Shown here piece by piece: positions 9,256-18,188 of a stretch of DNA of 60,606 nucleotides (within the stretch, counting starts at the first letter, position 1; each line of letters opens with the position of its first letter). Source of the DNA: an uncultured Bacteroidota bacterium. GTDB lineage: Bacteria; Bacteroidota; Bacteroidia; Chitinophagales; LD1. Made by a program: the position numbers and the translations under genes. Below the pieces are notes generated by a model. That model was not told the DNA's origin. It saw only the letters and a list, made by a program, of their open reading frames with translations, and made no database searches. Location of the stretch: assembly GCA_937894725.1 (NCBI GenBank), contig CALAYL010000075.1, positions 1-60,606 of the forward strand. The letters are read 5' to 3'.

Positions 9256-10334
9256 AAAAAACATTTCTTTGGTTGAGTATATCAATCTCGCTTTTTGTAG
9301 ATGCCCAAGACGAGCACTTTGACGACAATCTCCCGATTAATCAAATACAAACACTGGGCAGTCACAATAGCTATAAAATCATGACCGAAAAGTGTATTCA
9401 TAATCTGATAAAACTGGCCAATCCTTTTGTAAAAAAAGGACTCACTCCAGCCCAACAAATGGAATACAATCATCTGCCGCTTGATAGTCAACTAGAAAAC
9501 TACGGTTTACGCAATTTTGAATTGGATATTTATAGAGATACTGCTGGTGGTCGTTACTATCACCGCCAAGGTATGGCTTTATGCTTTAAGTCCACCAAAT
9601 CTAATGTAGATGCCCTTTTGTGGCCTGGTTTGAAAGTTTTGCATATCTCAGACATTGACTTTAACACCCATTACTATACGTTTAAAGATGCGCTCTATGC
9701 GGTAAAAAAGTGGAGTGATGCGCACCCTACTCATATTCCTATTTACATTTTGATAGAAACAAAAGAAGACGGGATAAGCGACCATGTAAAAATAGCGGGA
9801 TTCAAGACCGCCATTAAGTTTGATGAAAAAGGAATGCAAGAAATAACACATGATATAAATTTCATTTTCAAGGATGATATGCAGCATATCCTTATGCCAG
9901 ATGATGTACGCAAAAATCATACTTCACTCAATGAGGCAATACAACAAGAAGGCTGGCCAAGATTGAAAGATGCAAGAGGGAAAATCATTTTTATAATTAA
10001 TGGAGGAGCGCATGTCACAGAGCAGCTAATCAAGACACATCCATCATTTCAGGGTTTGCCTTATTTTTCATTTACAGAGCCAGATAGACCCGAATCCGCC
10101 TTTATAAAATGTGATAATCCGAATACTGATTTTGAAAAAATGAAACAATCTGTGGCTAAGGGCTACATAGTGCGTACTAGGGGCGATGCGGATACCGAAG
10201 AGGCTAGAAAAAATGATTATAGCTCATTTGAAAAAGCAAAATTAACGGGAAGTCAAATTATCTCTACAGATTTTTATCAGCCCTTTAAAGGAACAGGATA
10301 TGTGCTCACGCCTGCTATGCTATTGAAAAAATAG
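9252..10334 (+). CDS. Phosphatidylinositol-specific phospholipase C1-like protein
   Basis: A 360-aa secreted protein with a signal peptide ending near VDAQ. It shows the Ca2+-dependent PI-PLC-C1-like pattern: QIQTLGSHNSYK (catalytic His, residue ~38), then NFELDIYRD (metal-binding acidic residues), a second His in YYHRQG, and IPIYILIETKEDG, all as in a TIM-barrel phosphodiesterase. A likely role is hydrolysis of a phosphodiester head group outside the inner membrane; the natural substrate is unknown. It is translationally coupled to the DUF2797 gene (4-bp overlap), a pairing with no obvious functional logic. Confidence 0.85.
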   Translation: MKKTFLWLSISISLFVDAQDEHFDDNLPINQIQTLGSHNSYKIMTEKCIHNLIKLANPFVKKGLTPAQQMEYNHLPLDSQLENYGLRNFELDIYRDTAGGRYYHRQGMALCFKSTKSNVDALLWPGLKVLHISDIDFNTHYYTFKDALYAVKKWSDAHPTHIPIYILIETKEDGISDHVKIAGFKTAIKFDEKGMQEITHDINFIFKDDMQHILMPDDVRKNHTSLNEAIQQEGWPRLKDARGKIIFIINGGAHVTEQLIKTHPSFQGLPYFSFTEPDRPESAFIKCDNPNTDFEKMKQSVAKGYIVRTRGDADTEEARKNDYSSFEKAKLTGSQIISTDFYQPFKGTGYVLTPAMLLKK

Positions 10335-10341
10335 GTATTTT

Positions 10342-11565
10342 CTATCGCTGCTTAGCTCTTGGTTTAAAAGGCTTTTTACCCCCAGATTTTGATGGACGAC
10401 TCACCCGCTTGTTGGGCTCATATGCAGGGCCTTCTCCCATTACTTTGGGCAATGGCAATTTCCTCACTTCTTTCTCAATGAGTTCTTCGATTTGCGCAAA
10501 TTTTCGTTGGTCGTATTCATTGATAAATGTAATAGCCGTACCTTTAGAAGCTGCACGAGCCGTACGCCCTATGCGGTGAATATAATCAGCCGCATCGCCT
10601 GGCACATCGTAGTTTACCACCAGACCTATATCTTCGATATCAATACCTCGTGATAAAATATCAGTCGCTACTAATACTTGCAGTGCCTTGCTTCTAAACT
10701 GCAAAAGCACATCTTCGCGCTCGTTTTGTTCTAGGTCGGAGTGTATCGCTTTTGCCTTTATTTTGGCTCGCTGTAGATCGCGCTCAAGATCTTTTACTTT
10801 TTGCTTAGTAGAAATAAAAATAATCACACTCGAAAAGTCTTTAGTTTTATCTTCTAAAATACGTCTGATGAGTTCATTTTTTTGTGCATCATACACCAAA
10901 AAAGCAAGTTGCTCTACGCCTTCTGCTGGTTTAGATATAGCGATGCTAACTTCTGCGGGCTCTACTAAAAGTTTTTTAGCTAGCGAACGAATTTTTGCTG
11001 CCATGGTAGCCGAAAACATAAGTGTTTGGCGCTTTTGTGGCAAAAATGTAGTGATTTTTAAAATATCATCTACAAACCCCATATCAAGCATACGATCTGC
11101 CTCATCGAGTATAAAATGATGTAGCGAATCAAGTTTTACATAGCCCATAGCTAGGTGAGCCATGAGCCGACCTGGTGTAGCAATGATAATATTTGCCCCC
11201 TGTGTCAAAGCCTTTTTTTCTGTTTCAAAACTACTCCCATCTCCACCCCCATATACTGCCAATGAACTTACTGAAGTAAAATACGAAAAACCTTGAACCG
11301 CTTGATCGATTTGGATAGCCAGTTCACGCGTAGGTACTATTACTAGCGTGTTGGTTTTATTCGTATTGGCGAGTGCTATTTTATGCAACACAGGAAGCAT
11401 AAAAGCTGCTGTTTTCCCTGTACCAGTTTGCGCACATGCTATCAAGTCCTTGCCCGATAAAATGATAGGAATAGCTTGCTCTTGAATAGGTGTAGGGGTT
11501 TCGAATCGCATGGCATCTAAGCCCTCTTGCAAACTGGAATCGAAGTTAAAATCGGTAAATGTCAA
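10342..11565 (-). CDS. DEAD-box RNA helicase (RhlE type)
   Basis: An ATP-dependent RNA helicase of ~407 aa with all core motifs: AQTGTGKT (Walker A), PTRELA, TPGRL, DEAD, SAT, SRGIDI and HRIGRTAR. The C-terminal tail is basic and unstructured (SRPSKSGGKKPFKPRAKQR), typical for RNA binding in RhlE-like helicases. There is no ATG before the domain. The frame can begin at TTG 11595 or TTG 11565; I prefer 11565 because MTFTDFNF... matches the family N-terminus. Likely roles are ribosome assembly and cold adaptation. It is next to RNase R on the same strand, which fits RNA processing. Confidence 0.93.
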   Translation of the reverse strand: MTFTDFNFDSSLQEGLDAMRFETPTPIQEQAIPIILSGKDLIACAQTGTGKTAAFMLPVLHKIALANTNKTNTLVIVPTRELAIQIDQAVQGFSYFTSVSSLAVYGGGDGSSFETEKKALTQGANIIIATPGRLMAHLAMGYVKLDSLHHFILDEADRMLDMGFVDDILKITTFLPQKRQTLMFSATMAAKIRSLAKKLLVEPAEVSIAISKPAEGVEQLAFLVYDAQKNELIRRILEDKTKDFSSVIIFISTKQKVKDLERDLQRAKIKAKAIHSDLEQNEREDVLLQFRSKALQVLVATDILSRGIDIEDIGLVVNYDVPGDAADYIHRIGRTARAASKGTAITFINEYDQRKFAQIEELIEKEVRKLPLPKVMGEGPAYEPNKRVSRPSKSGGKKPFKPRAKQR

Positions 11566-11616
11566 AATAGGTATTTTGAGTGCAAAGATAGTCAATATTT
11601 AGGTCTATTGCAGACT

Positions 11617-13866
11617 TTAAATAATCTGCAAATCAATCTTGCGTTCTTCAAGACTCGTTCGCTTCACTATCACTTTGACCTCATCGCCCATACGATATTC
11701 TGTGCCAGACTTAGTGCCCATAAGCGAAATATTCACCTCGTCATAGACAAAGTTTTCGTTGCCGAGATCATCTACGCCTACCATACCCTCGCATTTATTT
11801 TCTACTATTTCTACAAAAACCCCACGGGCTATCACTCCTGAGATTATACCATCAAACTGCTGACCCACTTTATCTTGCATATATTCGACCTGCTTGTATT
11901 TAGTGGCTTCTCGCTCCGCATCATTGGCTTTTCGCTCCATGAGAGAGCTGTTTCTACATGCGTTGTCAATATCGTCTTTTGATATATTACTACTATCGTT
12001 GGTAAGGGCTTTAAAAAGCAAACGATGTACCATCACATCGGGATATCGTCTAATAGGGGAAGTAAAATGAGTATAAAAAGGCATACCAAGTCCGTAGTGA
12101 CCTATATTTCGTGTACTGTACTCAGCCTTAGCCATAGAACGAATCGCTAACGACTCTAGCAAATTTTGTTCGGGTCTGCCTTGGATTTTAGCTAGCATAG
12201 CATTAAGCGCTCCTGCCACTTCATCTGCTTTTTTGAACGTTACTTGATAACCAAATCGTTTGGCAATGTGAGAAAACTGTTCTAGCTTAGTTTGGTCAGG
12301 CTTGTCGTGTACTCGATATACAAATGGCGAGGGTTGCTTTTGTACTTTGATTTTTGCACCATATTTCGCCACATATTCATTAGCAAGGAGCATGAAATCC
12401 TCTACCAAAAGATGCGCATCTTTTCTGACTTTAAGCACTATGCCTATGGGCTTTCCATTTTCGTCCAACTTGAAACGCACTTCGTCTTTTTCAAACGAAA
12501 TAGCTCCGCTCTTAGATCTCTTTTTTCGTAAATCTTTTGCTATTTTATCCATCACCATGAGCTCTTTATGGTGAGGCCCTTCTGCTGTTTCTAATACTTC
12601 TTGAGCTGCCTCGTAGGTAAACCGATGATTGGAATGAATGACCGTTTTGCCAAAACTCACTTCTTTTATTTCAAAGTTTTGTGGTTCAAAAGTAAAAATG
12701 GCTGAAAAAGTGAGTTTATCTTCATGTGGACGAAGCGAGCAAAGTTCATTTGACAATCGCTCTGGCAACATAGGGCAAACTCTATCGGGCAAATATACAG
12801 AGGTAGCGCGTTTCTCCCCTTCCCTATCTAGCACTGAGCCTTCGGGTATATAGTGAGATACATCGGCTATGTGGATACCTATTTCAATCAATCCATTTTC
12901 CAAGACTTGATACGATAGAGCATCATCAAAATCCTTTGCGTCTTCTGGGTCAATAGTAAACGTAAGCACTTTGCGATAATCACGTCTTTTTTGAATCTCT
13001 TTTAATGGTATTTCATTCGGTATTTTTGCCAATTCATCGTAAACAGCATGATGAAAATCGGTATGAAATCCATTCTGAATTAAAATACGCTTCATCTCTA
13101 AGTCTGACACTCTCAATCCATTCAAAATTTCGATAATTTCTGCCTCAGGATGTAGGCTGTCCTTTCTATCCCAATCAAAAATACGGGCGATTACTTTTTC
13201 CCCTTGCTTGAACTTTTCAGCAGATTCATCTAGCCTAAAAAGTCGCTTTATTTTCGCTTCATTTGGTTTGAAAAACGGGCCTTGTTTAGACTGATGAATA
13301 GTCCCTTCAAGACTTTCTTGCGAACGTTTGAGAACGCGCACTATGGTACCCTCTGGCCTGCCTCTACCACCTGGTCTTAGTCGAACCTCCACTAAATCTC
13401 CTTTGAGCGCACCAGCAGTATTGCGAGCAGATACGAATACGTCTTTGGTAGTCTTGTCTCCTGATAACACAAAGATATCGCCAGAGCGAGTCAAATCGGC
13501 TATCCCTCGCATCATATTACCCTCATTTTTCTTCGTAAACTTTTCGGGTCGGCTTTGAATTTCTTGCTTGGGTACTCTCTCTTTTCGGGCGTTTACTTTG
13601 AGTGCTCCTTTAGCTGAAATTTGAATTTTATCTTGTTCTTCGAGTTGCTCTAATGCGCGCAACACCTGTTTTTCCTTAAATTTCGAGCTAGTCGCTTCCA
13701 TCACCTGTGAGATAGATATTCCATCGCCCAGCTTTTTTATAATAGCTAAAATATCTTCTGTTGGACGATGTGTGCGGTTAAAATCAGTCCTAGGCTTAGG
13801 CTTAGGCTTAGGCTTAGACTTTATGAAACTGCTTTTACTAGAATTATTATTTGATTTTCGAGGCAT
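11617..13866 (-). CDS. rnr: Ribonuclease R
   Basis: A 749-aa 3'-5' exoribonuclease. From ATG 13866 (MPRKSNNNSSK): a lysine-rich tail with a (KP)n run, a winged-helix-like region, cold-shock domains (~residues 120-280), the RNB catalytic domain with the acidic motif DPEDAKDFDDALS, THFTSPIRRYPDV, and a C-terminal S1 domain (FDGIISGVIARGVFVEI). The open frame extends upstream to 13956, but those 30 residues are hydrophobic and unlike the family, so the start at 13866 is chosen. It degrades structured RNA and takes part in rRNA and mRNA quality control. Confidence 0.95.
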   Translation of the reverse strand: MPRKSNNNSSKSSFIKSKPKPKPKPRTDFNRTHRPTEDILAIIKKLGDGISISQVMEATSSKFKEKQVLRALEQLEEQDKIQISAKGALKVNARKERVPKQEIQSRPEKFTKKNEGNMMRGIADLTRSGDIFVLSGDKTTKDVFVSARNTAGALKGDLVEVRLRPGGRGRPEGTIVRVLKRSQESLEGTIHQSKQGPFFKPNEAKIKRLFRLDESAEKFKQGEKVIARIFDWDRKDSLHPEAEIIEILNGLRVSDLEMKRILIQNGFHTDFHHAVYDELAKIPNEIPLKEIQKRRDYRKVLTFTIDPEDAKDFDDALSYQVLENGLIEIGIHIADVSHYIPEGSVLDREGEKRATSVYLPDRVCPMLPERLSNELCSLRPHEDKLTFSAIFTFEPQNFEIKEVSFGKTVIHSNHRFTYEAAQEVLETAEGPHHKELMVMDKIAKDLRKKRSKSGAISFEKDEVRFKLDENGKPIGIVLKVRKDAHLLVEDFMLLANEYVAKYGAKIKVQKQPSPFVYRVHDKPDQTKLEQFSHIAKRFGYQVTFKKADEVAGALNAMLAKIQGRPEQNLLESLAIRSMAKAEYSTRNIGHYGLGMPFYTHFTSPIRRYPDVMVHRLLFKALTNDSSNISKDDIDNACRNSSLMERKANDAEREATKYKQVEYMQDKVGQQFDGIISGVIARGVFVEIVENKCEGMVGVDDLGNENFVYDEVNISLMGTKSGTEYRMGDEVKVIVKRTSLEERKIDLQII
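13791..13819 (-). repeat. In-frame hexanucleotide repeat in rnr
   Basis: About five tandem copies of TTAGGC (first and last degenerate), encoding alternating Lys-Pro in the N-terminal tail of RNase R. The unit is a multiple of three, so copy-number change would lengthen or shorten the tail without a frameshift. Confidence 0.85.
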
Positions 13867-13904
13867 GGGCTTTTTGTAGAAATAGTAATGAGATATGTAA
13901 TAGC

Positions 13905-13938
13905 AAAAAAAAATGGCTACTGTGTGAAGGTAGCCATT
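13905..13938 (-). terminator. Rho-independent terminator of the peptidoglycan-binding protein gene
   Basis: Stem AATGGCTAC / GTAGCCATT with a 9-nt loop, followed on the minus strand by a T run. It begins 22 bp after the stop at 13960 and separates this gene from rnr. Confidence 0.88.
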
Positions 13939-13959
13939 TCTAAAATAAAAATTCAAAAA

Positions 13960-15000
13960 CTATTCAACACCTAGTGAGCGGAGTGTTTCCATATTTAGGT
14001 TACCGATAGGCAATCCTTTATCTTGCTGATACTTTACTAAAGCAGCTTTAGTTTGTGAGCCAAACACGTTGTCTAACGGCCCTGGATTGTATCCTGCTGC
14101 TTTCAATGCTTGTTGGATAGAGAGGATGCGTTGTACAGTCAAGTTTTGAGAACAAAGTATTTCTCTCCATTCAGAATACCCTCCTTTTTTAACCAATTCT
14201 TTTCTTACCATCTTTTTGTAAGTAGCCGGAATTTCGATTTGAACTTGTTGAGCTGGTACATCTACTACTTGGCGAGATACAATTTTGTATTCCGAAGGTA
14301 CAGGTACTTCATTCTTGTATGAAGGTGATTTCATCACTCTACGAGTTACTTTTTTGTAAACAGCAGGTACTTGTTGAAGACACATTACTTGACAATCAGC
14401 TGGGTTTGCAGAAAGGCAGCCCGCATCAGCAGTGCTCTTTACCCATTTTTCAGAAGCTGGAGATACCATGATTTCTTCAGTGATGTTTTCATAAACGGCA
14501 GGTACTTCTACATAGCGAATAGATGCTGCTCGAGTAGTAACGGTATCAAAAACTGTTCTATATTTCGCAGGTATCGTTTGTGTACGATAGCTAACTGGTT
14601 TGTCGATTACCATTTCTTCTTTAAACTCATATTGATCAGCAATAAAACAACGAGCATAACACTTTCCTGGCTCAGCATTTGGCGGTAAATTTTCGTTAGC
14701 GTCAGTTATTTTACCTGTATATGCAGTATAGTTGCTATTTTCAGATTCTACTTTAGTAACGGTTTTAGTAGTTGTTGTTTTTGTCACTGGCTTTGCCGTT
14801 TCTTTCACTACTTCCTTCACAGTTTCTTTAACTGGTTCAGTAACTACTGGGACACTTTTCTGACCTTCCCATATTTGCGCATCCGGGTTATCAGTTTTGT
14901 ATTTGTCCATGTTTGGATTACCGGTGTTGATAAAAATTTGTGCATCAACTGCCAACACAACTCCAGTAAGTAGGGTAAAAGTTGTAAGGATTTTTTTCAT
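13960..15000 (-). CDS. Secreted peptidoglycan-binding domain protein with PxxY repeats
   Basis: A 346-aa exported protein from ATG 15000 (MKKILTTFTLLTGVVLAVDA is the signal peptide; the frame extends 8 codons further up). After a Thr/Lys/Val-rich linker (residues ~55-95) comes a Cys-containing module (GKCYARCFI) and a series of short repeats built around P-A-x-Y-K/R (IPAKYRTV, VPAVYENI, VPAVYKKV, VPSEYKIV, IPATYKKM). The C-terminus is a PG_binding_1-like domain (IQQALKAAGYNPGPLDNVFGSQTKAAL). It is likely anchored to the cell wall in the periplasm. The repeat part is not a family I can name. It has its own terminator and promoter. Confidence 0.82.
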   Translation of the reverse strand: MKKILTTFTLLTGVVLAVDAQIFINTGNPNMDKYKTDNPDAQIWEGQKSVPVVTEPVKETVKEVVKETAKPVTKTTTTKTVTKVESENSNYTAYTGKITDANENLPPNAEPGKCYARCFIADQYEFKEEMVIDKPVSYRTQTIPAKYRTVFDTVTTRAASIRYVEVPAVYENITEEIMVSPASEKWVKSTADAGCLSANPADCQVMCLQQVPAVYKKVTRRVMKSPSYKNEVPVPSEYKIVSRQVVDVPAQQVQIEIPATYKKMVRKELVKKGGYSEWREILCSQNLTVQRILSIQQALKAAGYNPGPLDNVFGSQTKAALVKYQQDKGLPIGNLNMETLRSLGVE

Positions 15001-15021
15001 TAGTTTATTGTTTATTTGCGC

Positions 15022-15029
15022 CAAAAGTA
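15022..15029 (-). promoter_or_regulatory. Candidate -7 promoter element for the peptidoglycan-binding protein gene
   Basis: TACTTTTG on the minus strand matches TAnnTTTG, 21 bp before ATG 15000. A weak -33 (TTCG) lies about 20 bp upstream. It sits in the divergent dapD intergenic gap. Confidence 0.4.
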
Positions 15030-15059
15030 ATTTATTTTATTATTTAAGACGAATAAAAC

Positions 15060-15875
15060 ATGAAAGAACTAATCAACATTATTGAAAATTGCTGGGATGA
15101 TCGATCAAAACTCACTGAGAATAAGAGCGTTGAAGCTATAAACAATGTAATCGCTCTCTTAGACGAAGGCACAGTACGTGTGGCACAACCATCTGATAAT
15201 GGGTGGATTGTAAATGATTGGATCAAGAAAGCGGTGATATTGTATTTCCCAATTCGCCAAATGGAAACTATCGAGGTAGGCCCATTTGAGTTTCATGATA
15301 AAATGGCATTGAAACGCAATTACAAACAACTGGGTGTGCGAGTTGTACCACATGCAGTAGCTCGTTATGGTGCTTTTCTGGCCAAGGGTGTGATTTTGAT
15401 GCCAAGCTATGTGAATATTGGCGCATTTGTAGATGAAGGAACAATGGTGGATACTTGGGCTACAGTAGGCTCATGTGCACAGATAGGAAAAAATGTGCAT
15501 CTAAGTGGTGGAGTAGGAATAGGCGGAGTGCTAGAACCTGTTCAAGCATCGCCAGTTATTATTGAAGATGGTGCATTTGTAGGTTCACGCTGTATAGTCG
15601 TAGAGGGTGTTCAAGTAGGTAAAGAGGTAGTATTGGGCGCTAATGTGGTATTGACTAAAAGTACAAAAATAATAGACGTATCGGGCAATGAACCCAAAGA
15701 ATATACTGGCTATGTACCTCCTCGATCGGTAGTAATACCTGGCAGCTATACCAAAAAATTTGCAGCTGGAGAGTACCAAGTACCTTGCGCGCTTATCATC
15801 GGACAAAGAAAAGCTTCGACCGACTTGAAAACATCACTAAACGATGCATTGCGAGAACACAATGTAGCAGTATAA
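15060..15875 (+). CDS. dapD: 2,3,4,5-tetrahydropyridine-2,6-dicarboxylate N-succinyltransferase
   Basis: A 271-aa cytoplasmic enzyme of the succinylase branch of lysine/diaminopimelate biosynthesis. It transfers succinate from succinyl-CoA to tetrahydrodipicolinate. The N-terminal helical domain is followed by a left-handed beta-helix of hexapeptide repeats (VNIGAFVDEGTMVDTWATVG, IGKNVHLSGGVGIGGVLE, IIEDGAFVGSRCIVVEGV). The length is normal. It is the first gene of a tight plus-strand operon: cca follows after 3 bp, then miaA and an MFS gene. Confidence 0.97.
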   Translation: MKELINIIENCWDDRSKLTENKSVEAINNVIALLDEGTVRVAQPSDNGWIVNDWIKKAVILYFPIRQMETIEVGPFEFHDKMALKRNYKQLGVRVVPHAVARYGAFLAKGVILMPSYVNIGAFVDEGTMVDTWATVGSCAQIGKNVHLSGGVGIGGVLEPVQASPVIIEDGAFVGSRCIVVEGVQVGKEVVLGANVVLTKSTKIIDVSGNEPKEYTGYVPPRSVVIPGSYTKKFAAGEYQVPCALIIGQRKASTDLKTSLNDALREHNVAV

Positions 15876-15878
15876 AAT

Positions 15879-17294
15879 ATGAATCTTAAAGAAAAAATAA
15901 GCGAATCCGTATTTGAAAAAGTAGGTGAAGCGGCATTGTCGCTTGATATAGAAGCCTATGTAGTGGGCGGCTATGTGCGAGACATACTCTTAGATAGAAA
16001 GTCAAAAGACATTGACTTTGTAGGGGTAGGGTCGGGTATAGACTTGGCAAAAAAAACAGCTGCACTTTTACATCCAAAAATCAATGTAAACTACTTTAAA
16101 AATTTTGGCACAGCACAATTTGTATATGAAGGATGGGAACTTGAATTTGTAGGCGCACGAAAAGAATCATATCAACGTGATTCGCGCAATCCAATTGTTG
16201 AAAATGGCACACTAGATGACGATCAAAAACGTAGAGACTTTACGATTAATGCGCTAGCGCTATCTTTGAAAAAAGAAACCTTTGGTGATTTAATAGATCC
16301 ATTTTGTGGGATTGACGATTTGAAAAATAAAATCATTCGCACACCTTTAGACCCTGATATCACTTTTTCGGACGATCCGCTTCGCATGTTGAGAGCTATT
16401 CGATTTGCGACTCAACTCGACTTTGTAATTGAAGAAAAAACGCTCCTTGCCATAGCTAGAAACAAAGATAGGATAAGTATAATATCGCAAGAACGAATTA
16501 CGGATGAATTTAATAAAATTTTAAAGGCAAAAAAACCTTCAATCGGCTTTTTATTGCTTGACCAAGTTGGATTACTGGAAATTATTTTTCCTGATTTTTG
16601 TCTGCTCAAAGGAGCTGAAACCGTAGATGACAAGAGTCATAAGGACAATTTTTTTCATACCCTACAAGTCCTTGATAACATTTGTGAGACCTCGAATGAT
16701 TTGTGGGTACGATGGTCTGCTGTGTTACATGACATAGCTAAGCCACAAACGAAGAAATTTGACAAACAACATGGATGGTCATTTCATGGGCACGAAGTTT
16801 TGGGCTCAAAAATGGCAGGTAGAATTTTCAAAAAATTCAAATTGCCATTAGGTGCAGAATTAAGAAAAGTACAAAAGTTAGTTTATCTCCACCTTCGTCC
16901 CATCGCACTCACAAAGGAAGAAATAACTGATTCAGCCTTGCGAAGATTGCTGCTCGAAGCAAGCAATGATTTAGAAGATTTAATGCGACTTTGCGAAGCT
17001 GATATCACCTCTAAAAACAAACAAAAAGTAGCTCGATATCTTCATCGATTTGAGATGGTAAAAGAAAAGCTAAAAGAAGTAGAAGAAAAAGACCAAATCC
17101 GAAATTTTCAGCCACCTGTATCGGGCGAGTTGATTATGAACACATTTGGCATAAAACCATCTACCGAAATAGGTACTATCAAAGATGCCATCAAAGAAGC
17201 CATACTCGAAGGGCAAATACGAAATGATTATGATGAGGCATTTGCACTGATGCTAAAATTGGGCAGAGAAATTGGTCTCGAAGTAAAAGACTAG
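15879..17294 (+). CDS. cca: CCA tRNA nucleotidyltransferase / poly(A) polymerase family, HD domain
   Basis: A 471-aa class II nucleotidyltransferase. The head domain has VVGGYVRDILLD and the catalytic KDIDFVGVG (the DxD variant), then RRDFTINALA and the RNA-binding region (ERITDEFNKILKAKKP). A C-terminal HD domain (HTLQVLDNI, VLHDIAKP, FHGHEVLGSKM) suggests phosphohydrolase activity, as in many CCA enzymes. It adds or repairs the 3' CCA of tRNAs. It sits between dapD (3 bp) and miaA (2 bp) in one operon, and with miaA makes a tRNA-maturation pair. CCA versus poly(A) specificity cannot be decided here. Confidence 0.93.
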   Translation: MNLKEKISESVFEKVGEAALSLDIEAYVVGGYVRDILLDRKSKDIDFVGVGSGIDLAKKTAALLHPKINVNYFKNFGTAQFVYEGWELEFVGARKESYQRDSRNPIVENGTLDDDQKRRDFTINALALSLKKETFGDLIDPFCGIDDLKNKIIRTPLDPDITFSDDPLRMLRAIRFATQLDFVIEEKTLLAIARNKDRISIISQERITDEFNKILKAKKPSIGFLLLDQVGLLEIIFPDFCLLKGAETVDDKSHKDNFFHTLQVLDNICETSNDLWVRWSAVLHDIAKPQTKKFDKQHGWSFHGHEVLGSKMAGRIFKKFKLPLGAELRKVQKLVYLHLRPIALTKEEITDSALRRLLLEASNDLEDLMRLCEADITSKNKQKVARYLHRFEMVKEKLKEVEEKDQIRNFQPPVSGELIMNTFGIKPSTEIGTIKDAIKEAILEGQIRNDYDEAFALMLKLGREIGLEVKD

Positions 17295-17296
17295 CG

Positions 17297-18181
17297 ATGA
17301 AAAAACTTTTGGTAGTCATAGTAGGACCTACTGCCTCTGGCAAATCTGCATTAGCAATGCAGTTAGCCATACATTATGGCTGTGCGATATTCTCTGCAGA
17401 TGCCCGCCAGTTCTACAAAGAAATGAGCATAGGCACTGCCAAACCATCAGCAAGAGAACTAAGCGAAGTACCCCACTTTTTTATTAATAACCTTAGTATC
17501 GCAGACGACTATACTGCTGGCATATACGAAGCTGAATGTATAGCTAAATTGAACGATTATTTTAAAGAAAAGGATATTGCGATTCTGTGTGGAGGTTCAG
17601 GTCTTTTTGTAAGAGCGGTACTAGAAGGCATAGAAGAAAAACCACCCATAGATGAAAATATACGAGCCGAAGTAAGGGCACTTACTATCCCCGAAATGCA
17701 AGCTAAGTTAGAGCTTCTAGACCCCAATTATTTTGCAGAAGTTGACATCCATAATGGAAGGCGTTTGTCACGAGCATTGGAAGTAATATTGAGTGGTGGT
17801 AAAACAATGAGTGAACAGCATAGTGGCGCGAAGAAAAAGCGGAATTTTGATAGTTTGATTTTGGGAATGGAGATAACAAGAGAAAACCTATATGCTCAAA
17901 TCAATCAACGTGTAGATAGCATGATAGCAGGAGGTTTGGAAGATGAAGTGCGATCCCTTTTGGAATATAAAAATCTGAACGCATTTCAGACAGTAGGATA
18001 TCAAGAATGGATTTCGTTTTTTGAAAATGAAATGAGCAAACCTGATGTAATAACACTTATAAAGAAAAATACTCGCCACTATGCAAAGCGCCAAATGACT
18101 TGGTTTAAAAAACTAGAAAACATAGTATGGTGTAGCCCTAATGATCTAGAAAAGGTGCATAAATTGATAGCTAATTTCTGA
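17297..18181 (+). CDS. miaA: tRNA dimethylallyltransferase MiaA
   Basis: A 294-aa enzyme that adds dimethylallyl to N6 of A37 in tRNAs reading UNN codons. The P-loop VGPTASGKSALA is at residues 8-19, followed by FSADARQFYKEMSIGTAKP (the DSxQVYxxMDIGT-like motif, here DARQFYKEM), VPHFFINN and GGSGLFVRAVLEG. The C-terminal helical part carries KKNTRHYAKRQMTWFKK, the family's tRNA-contact motif. It is in the same operon as cca, 2 bp apart. Confidence 0.96.
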   Translation: MKKLLVVIVGPTASGKSALAMQLAIHYGCAIFSADARQFYKEMSIGTAKPSARELSEVPHFFINNLSIADDYTAGIYEAECIAKLNDYFKEKDIAILCGGSGLFVRAVLEGIEEKPPIDENIRAEVRALTIPEMQAKLELLDPNYFAEVDIHNGRRLSRALEVILSGGKTMSEQHSGAKKKRNFDSLILGMEITRENLYAQINQRVDSMIAGGLEDEVRSLLEYKNLNAFQTVGYQEWISFFENEMSKPDVITLIKKNTRHYAKRQMTWFKKLENIVWCSPNDLEKVHKLIANF

Positions 18182-18188
18182 AATAAGG

